Source: Ampelocalamus luodianensis
Lineage: Eukaryota; Streptophyta; Magnoliopsida; Poales; Poaceae
DNA: 64,000 nt
NCBI GenBank assembly: GCA_036346255.1
Contig: CM070617.1
Coordinates: 20,139,080 to 20,203,079, forward strand
Direction of reading: 5' to 3'
Shown piece after piece: positions 46,914 to 58,904 of the stretch (positions are counted from its first letter, which is position 1; each line of letters opens with the position of its first letter). The translations under genes were made by a program, and so were the position numbers. Under the pieces are notes generated by a model. The model searched no databases, was not told where the DNA came from, and saw only the letters and a list, made by a program, of their open reading frames with translations.

Positions 46914-47860
46914 AATATTGATATTTGTCTATAAAATCACGAAAGTGTACAATATATAAGTGTCAATACATTGATGTGCATCGTACGTCACAATTTCAAA
47001 CTCAACTGCCAAGTCTGCCTCTACAATTCAAAATTCAAGAAATGTCAGGAGAGAGAATGAACACACGATGCTTACCTAGGTTAGGTATGCTTGATTTGGT
47101 CTTTGAGAACAGGCGAGTACGTCTTAGTAACTTCGAAGTGTCTCAAGCCGGTGTTTGTGCTTTCAAAATTGACAGCAACATCAAATTCTCCGGCTCCTCA
47201 GTTTATGGGTTGATTAGACATTTAATAGTATGCATACTCCAACGTCCGTACAGCACGGAAACAGATCTAAATTGGTAAGTCAGATGCCACAGCAAACGTG
47301 GCCTTAAGCTAGAGGTTCCTCACACTCCATCTGCAGTTGCGCACTGTGATCCTCACAGTGAGAAGCTTATTTGTGTGTCTCAATCGTAAATAAAGGTAAA
47401 CCATCTGCGCGCTTACGCATAGGCTTGAATCATTGCTCCAATCTAGAAAGTTCATGACACGACACACCATGAAGAGCAATGCAAGAGCTTTTGTCCGGTG
47501 CGATCTGATATCTATTATAACAGAAGACATGCCAATTAGGATAGCTTCATGCGTTACGGTAGTTCTTGGGTCTTAATCATTGCTCATATTAAGACTGATA
47601 TGCAATGCACTTGCTTGCCCAGATGGTCAGTACCCTCAGACCTCAACTGACACTTGTCAAGAGTATTGGGGCACTGCCCAACAAGAAAACAACGAAACAC
47701 AGGCCAATAATACCATGCTCACAAGAAGTCCTAACCTAAACCTAGGTAAATTTTCACTTCCAGGTTGTTTTACTGTGTTACTGTAACAAATATTACAAGC
47801 TTGAAGTCTGATTTTTATGAGCAATTTGTAGCGGTGGAACACTTAGCTGGGTCAAACTCA
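46914..47860. other. Downstream flank and 3' UTR of the beta-galactosidase gene
   Basis: The part next to 47860 must include the gene's 3' UTR. A clear polyadenylation site was not identified. Short ORFs (46925-47278, 47580-47786) have no recognisable domain. Confidence 0.4.
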
Positions 47861-50800
47861 CTAAGAACAGTCTGCTTCAATGGCAAGTGTTTTGGTGACT
47901 CCAGGGCATAAATCTTTTCCAAATCCCCCCTCTGACAGGGATACTGTACAGCTATTGATGTTGAGACAGGCCTGCCAAGAATAAAGGAAAGAACTGTTCA
48001 GGGAAAATGCAGTTTGATATGGTCAACAATATCTAGATCTCTTTATAATTATAACCCAGAAATAGTTGTCAGACAACTCATGGTTGGTTTAAAATGGAAA
48101 GTTAAACCTCCTAGATGTCCAATCTGATGAACTCCGGTATGGAGCTGTAAAACGTAATCTAATTCCAGTTGCACTATCACTGCAAAGTCAGAACTGACAG
48201 TCATCGAATTCCAAGACAGTCATCGAATTCCAAGACAAAATTCATGTGCACTGATCCAAATACACATGCATCAGCACATCCCAAAAAGTCAGAATTGATG
48301 GCTCTCGAATTATGACTTATAAGATTAGATTCATGTGCGTTTGTGTCAAGAACTGCAAATGTTACCTTCTCAACAACAGATAGAGAGTTTGGATGGTGGC
48401 AGCTTCCTTGTTGGTAGGATCTGCAAGTTCCACTGGGGTTTCCGAAGCTCGCAAACTTAACTGAAGAGATATTTTTACCCTTGGGGCAAGACAACTGTAC
48501 TTTTGCTGCGTCTCTGCCATCGTTTGAGATACTTTTATCCCAGGACTCCAAGTCTATGGAAGGATAGTTCTCTGACACAAAGGAGCACACGCTTGTCACA
48601 ACTCTTCTTGAGAATGTGATCTTCGTGGGATCCCCACCCTTCTCCTCAAAAATCACAAGGGTGTTCCCTGATGGGTGAAACCATGACCGTGGGACATGGT
48701 ACCTTAAATAAAAGTAAAACAGAAATATGAAACACAAGAGAATAATGACATAGGATTGTGAGCTGTGTCAAATATCGTTGCATTACCATCTTTGAGTTGG
48801 CTGCCCGCATCCTGTCCTGCACTTGTCTGGAGAAAATGCTCCTTTATAGTTACAGCTGGGAGTGCATCTGTGGTCAGTAGAACTAGTCCTGGGCCAATAC
48901 CTCCCTATGGCATTTCCATTCAACCAAGCCAGGCCTTTCCCCATAGATTGCATGTCTATCCCAACAGGGTCATTGCCTTGAGGAACATCAACATTTACCT
49001 AGAAGTGTGTTGGATTAGTACAAGTAGCAGGACATGAAAACTTCATCTGGAGAACAAAGATTGAAGAAGGTTACCTTGTACCATGTCAAAGGTTGATTTT
49101 TTGGTGGCTCAGATTGTGGCATCCACCTTTGGTTATTTCCCTGATCAGACTTGAACAAACTATAATATTCCCCTTCCAATCCAATCTACCCAGAAATACA
49201 TCACAAAACCATGTATAAACATTTATCTCAATTATCTCAAATTCTGGATATATCAGCAGAAAAAACGAACCCAGGTACTATGTAAATCAAGAGGGTCGAA
49301 TCATATAGGTTGCTACAGATACAGGGAAGTACTACTTTTTCATTATGCACTTATATATTGAGTTCTCAATAGAATTTTCTCTGAAGAATTTATAAAATCT
49401 TGATAAGATTACCTTGTACGCCCAATTATTTGAAGACAAGTCTATGGTTCCATTTTTCATTCCAGAGATGTTCACACTTGTAAGGCCCGCTCCTACCCAT
49501 TCATAAAAGGACCCTGCATTCTTAGAAAGCACATAAAGTTCTCATCAATCAGATAATTCAAGCAGTTTCGACTTGAAGCTAAAAAAGGCTGGCTTAACAG
49601 GAAAAAGTTTATCCTTTTGTCAAAAGTGTGCAGAACTGTAGATGCCATATGTGTATACACATAAAATTGCAATGGGCGTGTAAAGAACTTCATAGAGATG
49701 ATGCAAGGTTAATCACTTCAGTAAATACTTACTTGCAAACCAACAGTCATACTAAGAAGGGCAAGTTCATTCTTCCCAGCCCTCAAATTGATGGGCATTT
49801 CCAAATTGAAACTTGATTTTGAACTATTACCATATGCACTGCCTGATAGAGAGTGAGAGACTTACAAATGTTAAGTGTAATGACAGAGGGACTCAATAAT
49901 TTAAAGAGTGTAAACTGGTAAATGTAAGAACTAGTATCTACGAATAAGATGCGCTGCTGAAGATGTATGATTCAGAAACCCTTTGAACAAAGTGTCACAA
50001 TAATGCTGGTAGAAACAAGCGCTCTACTTCAAGGATATATTTGACTATACGGAAAGATATTGATATTCAGAAGATTTGTTTAGGCTGAATTGGAACTGTG
50101 AAACATCCCAGCAAACATCTACTCAAAGAGTCAAAGATATTACATTACATGGTAATTTCTCAGCATAAAGTAATGAGTAAAGAACAGACCTATAAGCTCA
50201 TTATTCAGGAAAGCGTGAACAGCATGACCTTTGGAGTCAATATTAAGAACTGGATGGTTCCCACTTGAGGAGTAACTTCCATCTACATTAAAACTGCAAA
50301 TTCCATTTAAAAGAACTTAGGTCACATAAAGAATTGGAAGTGCACAGGATGGTGCAGAGCAAAATACAATGTAAAACATGAATAATACTAAGGCCTCTCC
50401 TCTTTAGTTGATACCTGCATATTCATTCACTATACAATAAGCATAAATGAAACAGCCTGCAGTAGACCAACCTTGTTATATACCATAGGTAGTCAGTAGA
50501 ATCTTTTGTTGTATTGATATGGTCTACAAATCCATTTCGGACAAAGTCACTTTTACCCCAAATCCCAATTTTCTCTCTAAAAATGCTCCACCGATCAGGT
50601 TTTGATGATCGCAAAGTTTCTGGAACCATGTCCACCATCAAAGTTTGAGATCGCACCTAAAGATGACCAATCATCAGGAACCAAAGTGGTATTTAACAAA
50701 TAAGTAATGCGCCAAATATAGTGTTTTTCAATTAACTCAGATTAAGCATCGAATAATCTGATGTTGGCTATATTTTTTTTCTCCTTTCCAATTCGTCTAT

Positions 50801-53800
50801 CATTCTGTGTTTCTTTCCCTGACAAGGGTGTTATCCATAATCCATTTCATTGACAAGGTTGAATGTGTTTCTATTCTGAATACCATCTATTACATAATAA
50901 AAGTTGATGATAAGTGATTTTCAGGTGCTAAGAAAAAAAGACAAACATGCTAGAAATTCTCACAAAAAAAAAAACATCCCGGCCTTAATTTGGTGGACCC
51001 TAATTTTCAAGGCTTAGATTTGATAGTTGGCTTGATACAAGAATTCAAAATAATTATCACAAAAGAAGGAAAAACATATAGCCCTTAATTTGTTAACCTT
51101 AAATTTAAAGGCTTAGATTTGATAGTTGGCTTAGAGATATATTAATTCAAAAAAAAAGATAAGTAGCACTACCTATAATTCGAAGTTTGAGAGTGCAAAT
51201 TTGCTGGACAGACCCACCTCCGAATACTCTCTTTCACATAGGGGGGAGAGATCTCAAATTAAATTGCACTAATTTAATATGAAATAAAAAATCCCAAATA
51301 TATTTTGTTTGTAATATAGGAACTTCAACGTTTTTAATTGTGCAAAGAAGCAAACTATACCAAACTACAATGCGCAATTGCGCGGGCCAATCGGCTAATT
51401 AAACAGAAAAATCAAATACCTTTGCAGTGTTGAACACCACATTCTTGCAGTCAGGTAGGATGCTAACTGACCAAGCAGGAAGATCATATTGCCTGTTCCG
51501 GAAAGTGACAACTTTGTCCTTTTCTGAATCAATGTTAGCCAGGAAAGCAACGCACCCTCCTGAGTGATCAGTGTAAACATCAGCCTGCAAGCAAAAATTG
51601 ACACTACTAATTTCATAAGTCAATAAAAGAAAAGATTAATTCAGCAGGGGGATGAAGATGTGGAATTTTTTGAAAAAAGGAACGGTGATGTGCAGTAAGG
51701 CAGTAACACGCAGGTCAAGGCCGATTCACAGTGATATAATAAATCAGTATTTATCATGTGCTGTTTACAACAGAGATGGGTTTTAGTTATTTTTAAGTTA
51801 GAAAGAGCCGAGTTTGTGTAGGTAGGTAAGCATATCGGACACAATTGGAATGATACAGCATTAGGTCACAAGTTATAACCCCAATACCCAATAGAAGACA
51901 ATAAAGCTTACCTCTTGATGAGGCCCTAGAGAAAGAAACGTTGAGTTGCCATAAAGCAGACCATGCTCGCACAATTTTATAGATTTGTGAAGCTCCCTCA
52001 GATGTGCCCATTTTGGAAGTCTCCTAAGGCCTGATTTCAAATCAATTAACAATATGAAGATGGTTCTAGGCTTAATGTTATTGATGGGATCCATAAGACC
52101 AATAGAGCCAAACCGTATTCATCAATTGGTGCATCATAGTCATAGCTAGTTGTAATGAATGGCCCTCCAGTAGTGCGACCAAAGTTTGTTCCTCCATGGT
52201 ACTTTAAAAGGATAACGAAAACTTGATCAACTTTCAGTAAAATGAAACTTTCATCAGTTACTCACACTGATTAAATATGATTTCAGATGCTTGACTGTAA
52301 TTAACATCAAATACATATGGGTGCCTTAGTCAAGTTAGAGTATGAGATGTGCAATTCTTTTTCAAGTTAGAATATGAATTGTGCAAAGGCAATACCATAT
52401 AGTAATTCTGAACACTGCCACCTTTCTCAAAAAAACGCAACAGCAAATGCAACATCTTCAGGGGGTCTGTGGGGATTACTTTCACCAAAAGTCTGGAACC
52501 TAGACAAAAATCGAAAGAAACAAGCAGCAGATCATTTAACTTCACTTCGAGAATAAAGAAGAAGAAGAAGAAAAATGTACAACATTTGGTCCATATTGTG
52601 TTATATTGTATTGCCCCGATACCGAGCATGGTCGCTATCGAGGCCGCCGATCGCTGATGATGAGGTCGCCGCTACCAAGAGGCTCGATCTCTACAAGGAT
52701 CGCTCACCACCTACACTCGGGGTACGTACGGCGACGCACGCTGGCCGCCGCTATCTTCATCGCGCGTCCACCTCGCTTCTCTCGAGGTTGTGGACTCTTC
52801 GCTTTCCGTGATGTGGACTCATCTTCGCCGGGCCGCTACGAGCCCTCCGTGATGCCTCGCACTCGCCCGTGGTCCGCCAGAGCACTCTCTTCAAGCAGGT
52901 GATGCTACCGTTGACGCTTTCTACGCCGTGAGCTCGCCGTTCGGCGCCGCTTGACTCTCCGCACCGCCGTGGGTCGCCGTCTCGCCCGCGCCGCCGTTGT
53001 ACGTGGCGACCGAGTTTCAGCGGTCTACGAAGTTCCTTACTCGCCTTCGCCCCGAAGTTCGAGCAGAGGCGTGCCCACCACTTGCACGCCACCTCGTGTC
53101 ACTCTCCGGAGGCTCTTACCGAGATACGCAGCAGAGAGACTCGCTTGAGTGGTGCCGGTTCGATGCCACCTCCGTGCCGCCGCCGCTCGCTCGCTACATC
53201 GCTCTCTCCAAGCACCACAGCGGGTGGTGGCCGCCTCCGTCTCGAGGTGGCCGCCTCACTGCCTTATCTGCGACAAGGATGGCTACACGAGTCCTGCTAC
53301 AAGAAGAAGCGCATCTTTCACGCCGTTCTTCATCGCACTAGTGCTTCTACGACGACGTCGATCGACTTCTTCCAGCCTTCTCACCGAGCAGAGATAGCCG
53401 ATTTCGACGCCGCTGCCGCCAGTTCTCCTCGGCAGTTCTCGCAGGTTCCGCATCGACTCTTCAGCAATCGAGAAACCACCCCTACACAAAGTACCTCCCA
53501 TGGATTCTTGATTCGAGCATCTTTCACATGACTCTCGATCCTTCCAATTTGTCTTCTATTACACCTCTTGTTTCTCCGTTAGTGTTCTTACCACGATGGT
53601 ACATCTCTTTCTCTCTCGGTAGAGGAACGCCAAAGAACTCATCCTTTCATGTTTCTTCCGTTGCTCATGTTCCTCGCCTACCATGCGCCTTCTTTCTCGC
53701 GCGTGACATCGACTTGGTTATCGGGTCATTCTCGACTCGACTCTTGTTGTGTTCGTGATCGCCACACGGAGCTCGTTGGTTCGCGCCTCGCCGCCGTGAC

Positions 53801-56800
53801 TCACGCTGCCTCCGGAGCTTGACCGCTTCATCTTCCTTCCACGCCACCACCGCCGCCGCTCCGCTTCGCCACTCCGCTTCACCGGCTCTTTCAGCAGCGC
53901 GGTATCACCGCCTTGGTCATCCGTGTGGCTCGCCTCGTCATCTTTAGTTCGCCGTGGTCTTCGGGTCCGCCTCAGAGACGGTCTTTAGATTGTCGTGGTC
54001 GTAGTTAGGTAAATGATTCACCTTCCTTATCCTCATAGTGAGTCCGTGTCCTCTCGCCTTTGATCTTGTTCATTCGGATGTTGGGTCCCGCTCCTTCGCT
54101 TCGAAAGGGGTCATCGATATTATATCATTTTTATAGATGATTTTTCTCGCCATACTTGGATATATTTCATGTCTTCTCGAGTGAGGTCTTGTCTATCTAT
54201 AAAAATTTGCCACTCGGATTCACACACGCTCTCCACTCCTATTCGTGTCTTCGTGTCGATTCGGCGGCGAGTACCTCTCTCGTTACTCCGCAGCCTTCCT
54301 TGTCGATCGTGAACTCGCCGCTCTTGTCCCGTGCTCATGCTCGAATGGTGTCGCCGAGCGCAAGCATCGCCACCTCCTTGAGACGGCGCGCGCTCATGAT
54401 CGCCGCCTATTCCACCTCACTTTGGGCCGAGGTCGTTTCCATCGCCACCTATCTCGCCAACATTCACCCTCCTCTCGCTCTTCGGAGCGATCCCCGCTGA
54501 GCGCCTCTGGTCTTCTTCCGACTACTCTACTTTCATTCTGCTTGGTTGCGCTTGCTACGCTTCTCCTCGCCTCGAGAACGCACCAAACCGACCGCCACCG
54601 CTGAGTGTGTCTTTTCGGGATACAAAGCGTTAGCACAAGGGCTATCGGTGCTGGGATCTCGCTGGTCGCTTGATGCGGGTTTCTCGATGTGACTTTCGAC
54701 GAGTCTCGCCCATTCTACCCACGCCCCGCCTCTCTCGCCTCCTGTGGAGTCTCTGCTTTTCTTGACCTTCCGGATACACCTATATCTGTTTTGCCCTTGT
54801 CCACCGTCCCACCGAGTCTCCACATATTCCCTGGCCTTCTCTCGCTGCGCGCCTGTGTCGTCTTTCACGACTGCAGCTCCTCCCACTACAGACTTTCTCC
54901 CTTATCTTCTACACTCGCCGACCTCGTATTGAGGATCTTCCGGATAAGCCATCTTCTCCGATGGTCCATCTTCTTCGATGCTCCATCTTCTCGATGGGTC
55001 ATCTTCCTCGCTACGCTCTTCGCGATCGCCACCGATTCGCCCCCGCCTGCTTTGCCTTTGCGGGCGCAGCCTACTCGTGAGCTCGTCTCCTACCGGATGT
55101 CATTACTCATCCCGAGTGGCGCTTGCCATGGCCGAGGAGATTGCCGCCTCGAGCGCATCGGGTACTTGGGATCTTGTTCCTTTCCATCTCATTCTCATCC
55201 CATCACCGTAAGTGGGTCTATAAGATTAAGACTCGCTCGATGGCTCTCTTGAGCGCTATAAGGCGCCTTGTTGCTCGTGATTTCCAGCCAGAGCATGGTG
55301 TTGACTACGACGAGACTTTTGCTTACGCCCGCTCGCCACCGGTCTGCTTTCACCTGATGTCAAGAATGCCTTTCTTAATGGCGAGTTGCGTGAGGAGGTC
55401 TACATGCATCCGCCACCGGGTATTCTGCCTCGAGGGCATGGTCCGCCGCTTCGCCGCTCTCTCTATGGCCTTAAGCAAGCCCTCGTGCTTGGTTTGAGCG
55501 CTTCTCCTCCGTGGTCATCTGCCGCTGGTTTTTCACCAGTGATCATGATCTCGCGCGCTTTGTCCACACTTCGCCTCGTGGTCGGACTCTTAACAACAAC
55601 ATGGGAAGTATTAAATGTAATCTGTTGCTTGCATTACCATCCTGGCCAATTCTCTGTCCAAATTTTTGGCTTGGTTGGCGAGTTTGGCTTGAATTGATCG
55701 CAATAGAATGAATTGCAAGTGTTTATCTGCAAATATCAAATTGCATGTGTGAATGGATCCTCCCAAAAAAAACGTGTACTGCATCTGCTAGGAACTTCTG
55801 ACATTAGTATCAACTATCAAGTGCATGCATGAATAGATGCCAAGATGCTGCTATTCACATAACCATGAAGAAAATAGTTGTGGAAGTGGACACTTGTAGT
55901 TCTGAGTGTTATGGACTAAGATACCAGTGATACTGTAGCATGTGCGTGAACAGTACATAGGCACCGTAGCGCCATGCTAACTGTACCCGTTGGTACTGTA
56001 TCACGTTATCTATTTTCCGTAGATAGTTGATGAGTTTCCTATGATAAATAATAGTTGGTTAGGTAGGTTATTTTGGGATTTCTTATCTATCAAGTTATTG
56101 TTAGAGATAGAATTTTATCTATTAGTAAGGTTATTTTTAATACTTGGAAAAAAGATATTGGATTGATAGGTTTCCTTAAAAATTATTTCTTAGATGTCAA
56201 GACAGGTCGCTCCTATAAAAGGGAATAAGGGATAGCATGTATCCATTATCAATCAAACAATGAGAAATCAAGAAATCAATTAAGCCTCATAGCCTCTCTA
56301 CCTCGTCAGGGAAAAGCTCTGCCGGCGATTAGATGAGGGCGAGTGTCCTACCCTCGGTCCTCGGATCCGTACTCCATCAGCAGTTCTATGTCATTAATGT
56401 TGAAGTTACAATATCAAGTAGTACGAATTATCTGCCGTTCATTTTTCCTATCATAATGGCTCTTAATTCGAACAAACAATTCCAAGAGAAAGTCATCAAA
56501 CACATTGGTGGCAAAGAAATATTGCAGTTGTGCTAGTCTATCAAAGAATTTTGTACCATACATTGCAATTAGAGTGATAGTATGTTCAATGAAGTGATTC
56601 ATGTTTTAATTGTTCCATAGAACTAAAGGCATCGGATGTCAGAAACTAACCACAGGATCAGGAGCATCATACTGCTGGCACATGATCCAAGGGACACCAG
56701 TGTTCTGAGCCAGAGCTATACTAGCTGCCCACATTGCATATTGCTTACCGCCGGCTCCATACGCTTGTTCGTAATATCCATACTCATTTTCAATCTGTAA

Positions 56801-57764
56801 TGCATCAATTCAGCTTTCATGTAAGATTATCAATTGTGAGGAACATCAATCTCAAAGTTGGTATAACAAGCTTCACGACCTGAGCTAGTATGATGTGCCC
56901 GCCCTGTGAAGCAAAGAACCGTTCTTTCTTCATCATATCCACAATGTACGTCGTGAAGCTCTTCATATGAGACTGTATACAAAAAGTAACTAAAATTATC
57001 ACCAAACTTGCAAACTTCCCACAAAACGCCCTAAAATTCAGAGGCCCGCCTCCCACACCTTGAATGGCTCGTTGTTCGTCCGGAACACCGTCCCCGGCAC
57101 ATAATGCAGCCACACCGGCACGCCCCTGAACCGCCAGACAAATCAAATCACTGTAATTTGGTAGAACTACAACCAATCGTAACATTTTAACAGTAAAACG
57201 AAGGAAGCGAACCCGAAGCTCCACTCAGCGGCGATGAACGGCCCGATGCGCAGGATCATGTACAGCCCGGCGTCCTTGACGACCCTCGCGAACCGCACCA
57301 AATCGAACCGGTCCTCGAAGTAGTACTGCAATCCAGTTCATTCACCAATTGCACATAAAAAAAACTCACGTTCGTTACGGGAACACACTAAATACAGCAC
57401 AAAATTTGAAGCGACGCGCGGCGGACCTGGCCGGGGGCGGGTTCGTGGCCGTTCCAGAACACGTAGGTCTCGACGCAGTCGGCGCCGCCGTCCTTGGCCT
57501 CGGCCACCAGCTTGGGCCACATCTGCGAGCACGTGCTGCAAGGTTAGTACTAGTACAATGTGCGCGCGCGGAGCAGTGGGGGCGTACCGCGGGGACGCTG
57601 CGGGGGTAGTGGATGGAGGTGGAGATGAGGAGGCGTCGGCGGCCGGAGATGATGAGGGAGCGGTGGTCGTACGTCACATCGGAGGCGGCGGCGGCGAGCA
57701 ACGGAAGCAGCAGCAGAAGTAAGGGGAGGAACCGAAGGGAATAGGAGGAGGCGGCAGCTGCCAT
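47861..57764 (-). CDS. BGAL: Beta-galactosidase, GH35 with C-terminal SUEL lectin domain (19 exons; exon 8 frameshifted)
   Basis: Releases terminal beta-D-galactose from cell-wall polysaccharides or glycoproteins; the N-terminus looks like a signal peptide (Leu-rich stretch, residues about 10-23), so the protein is probably apoplastic. Exons on the minus strand: 57764-57588, 57522-57427, 57325-57213, 57125-57059, 56972-56880, 56794-56651, 55726-55638, 52499-52396, 52201-52114, 52030-51912, 51584-51420, 50656-50472, 50293-50190, 49842-49733, 49520-49413, 49185-49075, 48998-48787, 48702-48366, 47971-47861. All introns are GT-AG and phases join. GH35 signatures: TYDHRSLIISGRR near residue 31, SIHYPRS, acid/base Glu in IENEYG (about E186), nucleophile Glu in WTENWPGW (about E255), YHGGTNFGRTTGGPF. 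SUEL lectin about residues 733-844, ending in TLAIEADCS then TAG. Expected length about 844 aa, normal for the plant family. The start was chosen because it precedes the signal peptide and gives a whole-codon first exon. Exon 8 lacks two bases near 52437, giving an early stop if real. The GH35 part resembles the Arabidopsis BGAL10 subgroup from memory. Confidence 0.93.
52610..55600 (+). mobile_element. Ty1/copia internal fragment inside intron 7 of the beta-galactosidase gene
   Basis: A GC-rich, frame-broken copia polyprotein lies antisense to the host gene. Recognisable pieces in order on the plus strand are: a gag-like Arg/Ser-rich stretch (about 52660-53500); an integrase lead-in resembling the HRLGHP motif (about 53910-53930); integrase core with FIDDFSRHTWIYF (about 54130-54170) and NGVAERKHRHLLETARA (about 54330-54390); then reverse transcriptase with KWVYKIKTRS (about 55209), LVARDFQPEHGVDYDETFA (about 55268-55322) and EEVYMHPPPGILP (about 55395). 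The match stops near 55595 in a segment like RFVHTSPRGRTL, before the YVDD box. No RNase H and no flanking LTRs are seen, so this is a partial insertion or a remnant of deletion. Its sharp GC contrast with the surrounding AT-rich intron marks both edges, which I place only to within about 20 bases. Confidence 0.8.
55903..56381 (+). mobile_element. Solo LTR in intron 6 of the beta-galactosidase gene
   Basis: A 479-bp segment begins TGAGTGTTATGG. It contains a TATA-like TATAAAAGGGAATAAGG and an 'AATCAATTAAGCCTCATAGC' stretch typical of small plant LTRs, and ends near CTCCATCAGC. The 5-bp string AGTTC precedes it (55898-55902) and follows it (56382-56386), consistent with a target-site duplication, although the 3' end is not a canonical CA. 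No internal retroelement sequence remains. Orientation is antisense to the gene, judged from the TATA-like box. Confidence 0.5.
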
Positions 57765-57830
57765 GGATGGAGCCGAGGTGGTGGCGATGTATGTACGGCG
57801 CGGTGGTGGTGGTATAAATAGAGTGCAGTG
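57765..57830 (-). promoter_or_regulatory. Putative core promoter of the beta-galactosidase gene
   Basis: About 50 bases upstream of the start codon there is a TATTTATA motif on the minus strand (about 57811-57819; TATAAATA on the plus strand). It is at a plausible distance for a TATA box with a short leader. The flanking DNA is GC-rich, as is common at grass promoters. Transcription start is not visible from sequence alone. Confidence 0.35.
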
Positions 57831-58904
57831 TCGTGTGCGGGGGAAGGGGAGATACGCCGCGCCGTGGAGTGGGGCGGATGAGGCCGATATGCTCGGAATT
57901 ATTGCATGGGATTGGTGTTGTTCGGTGGGAGGGATTGGATGCGGCACCTCTCGGTGTGCCGTGGCAACCGTGCAACGGTATGGACGGCCCAACTCTCCCG
58001 CCGTTCCGCTCAAGCAAAACGCTTGAACTGAACTAATCACCTCTTCAGTTAATCAGCTGAAACTGCCTAGTCTCACATCCGCCACGCTTCGCTTTCTACC
58101 GTCACGAAGAGAGAAAGGGACACGCAGCTAGATTCAACTATAAGATCCCGGCACGCGGAGATGGCCGGCCCGTCCGGGAGGTCGCGGTCGGTGTTCTAGT
58201 GGCCATGCGCGAGTGCATTGTTAGAGTAACCACACCTCCGCAGCAGCACATTGCTGCTACTGGCCGATGCATACAAGAAAAGGCAAGAAAAGATTGCAGA
58301 GCGGAGCGCGGAGCGGAAGGCACGGCCGGCCACAAGTGGTGCTTCAGTGTGGGATGTGCGCGGCGGATGGGCCGATGGGGATGAGACGCGCGGGGCGGGG
58401 AACTGGTCACCGTGGAGCGAGTCGGCGTCGCCGCGCATGTGACCTCGGTCGGGCGAGAGTCAGAGCGAGCGGACCATCCATTGTCGGCTCGGGGCCCGCT
58501 GCTTCGGCGGTAGCCTCTGTCCCGTCCCACCGACGTGGCACGTGGTGCGCAGAACGGGGATAGCGGTGTACGTAGCCGTGCAGAACAAGCGCATTTTGAA
58601 TTTCTTTTCGACAGAAAATGGGTGAGGGTGTCTACCAGGCCACACTCTCTGCTGTCTAGCTGGCCATAACGCCCGCATTGTGGACTTTTTGTGCACAAAT
58701 AGCGTAAACTCGTCTTGTAGTTATAAAATTAACCGTCTTCATACAGTATTTGCAAAAATGGTCTTCTACCACACAGCCATCATGCGGCAAGGCGTCGGAA
58801 ACTCGTCTTGATACCGCTCATACTGCCTTCTACCACACACGGCCATGCGTGCACGTCGAGCTTGCACTGCAGCACCTCCTACCTTGCAGCTACAGTATGG
58901 TAGT
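57831..58904. other. Upstream GC-rich region, no second gene recognised
   Basis: High-GC DNA with overlapping long ORFs on both strands (for example 58138-58698 minus and 58267-58563 plus). These lack domains, and coding potential on all frames points to composition. It may include distal promoter sequence of the beta-galactosidase gene. Confidence 0.4.

Noticed and set aside
48201..48365. C-terminal read-through of the lectin exon
   Set aside because: A GT donor at 48365 and a matching terminal exon at 47971-47861 restore the conserved lectin end.
57375..58040. Long minus-strand ORF (221 aa) starting upstream of the beta-galactosidase start
   Set aside because: Its middle is exon 1, but the N-terminal extension and the part after the first donor are non-coding. 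The signal peptide and splice phases support the start at 57764.
58138..58698. 186-aa minus-strand ORF and overlapping plus-strand ORFs
   Set aside because: GC-rich DNA with open frames on both strands, no domain and Arg/Pro/Ser bias typical of chance ORFs.
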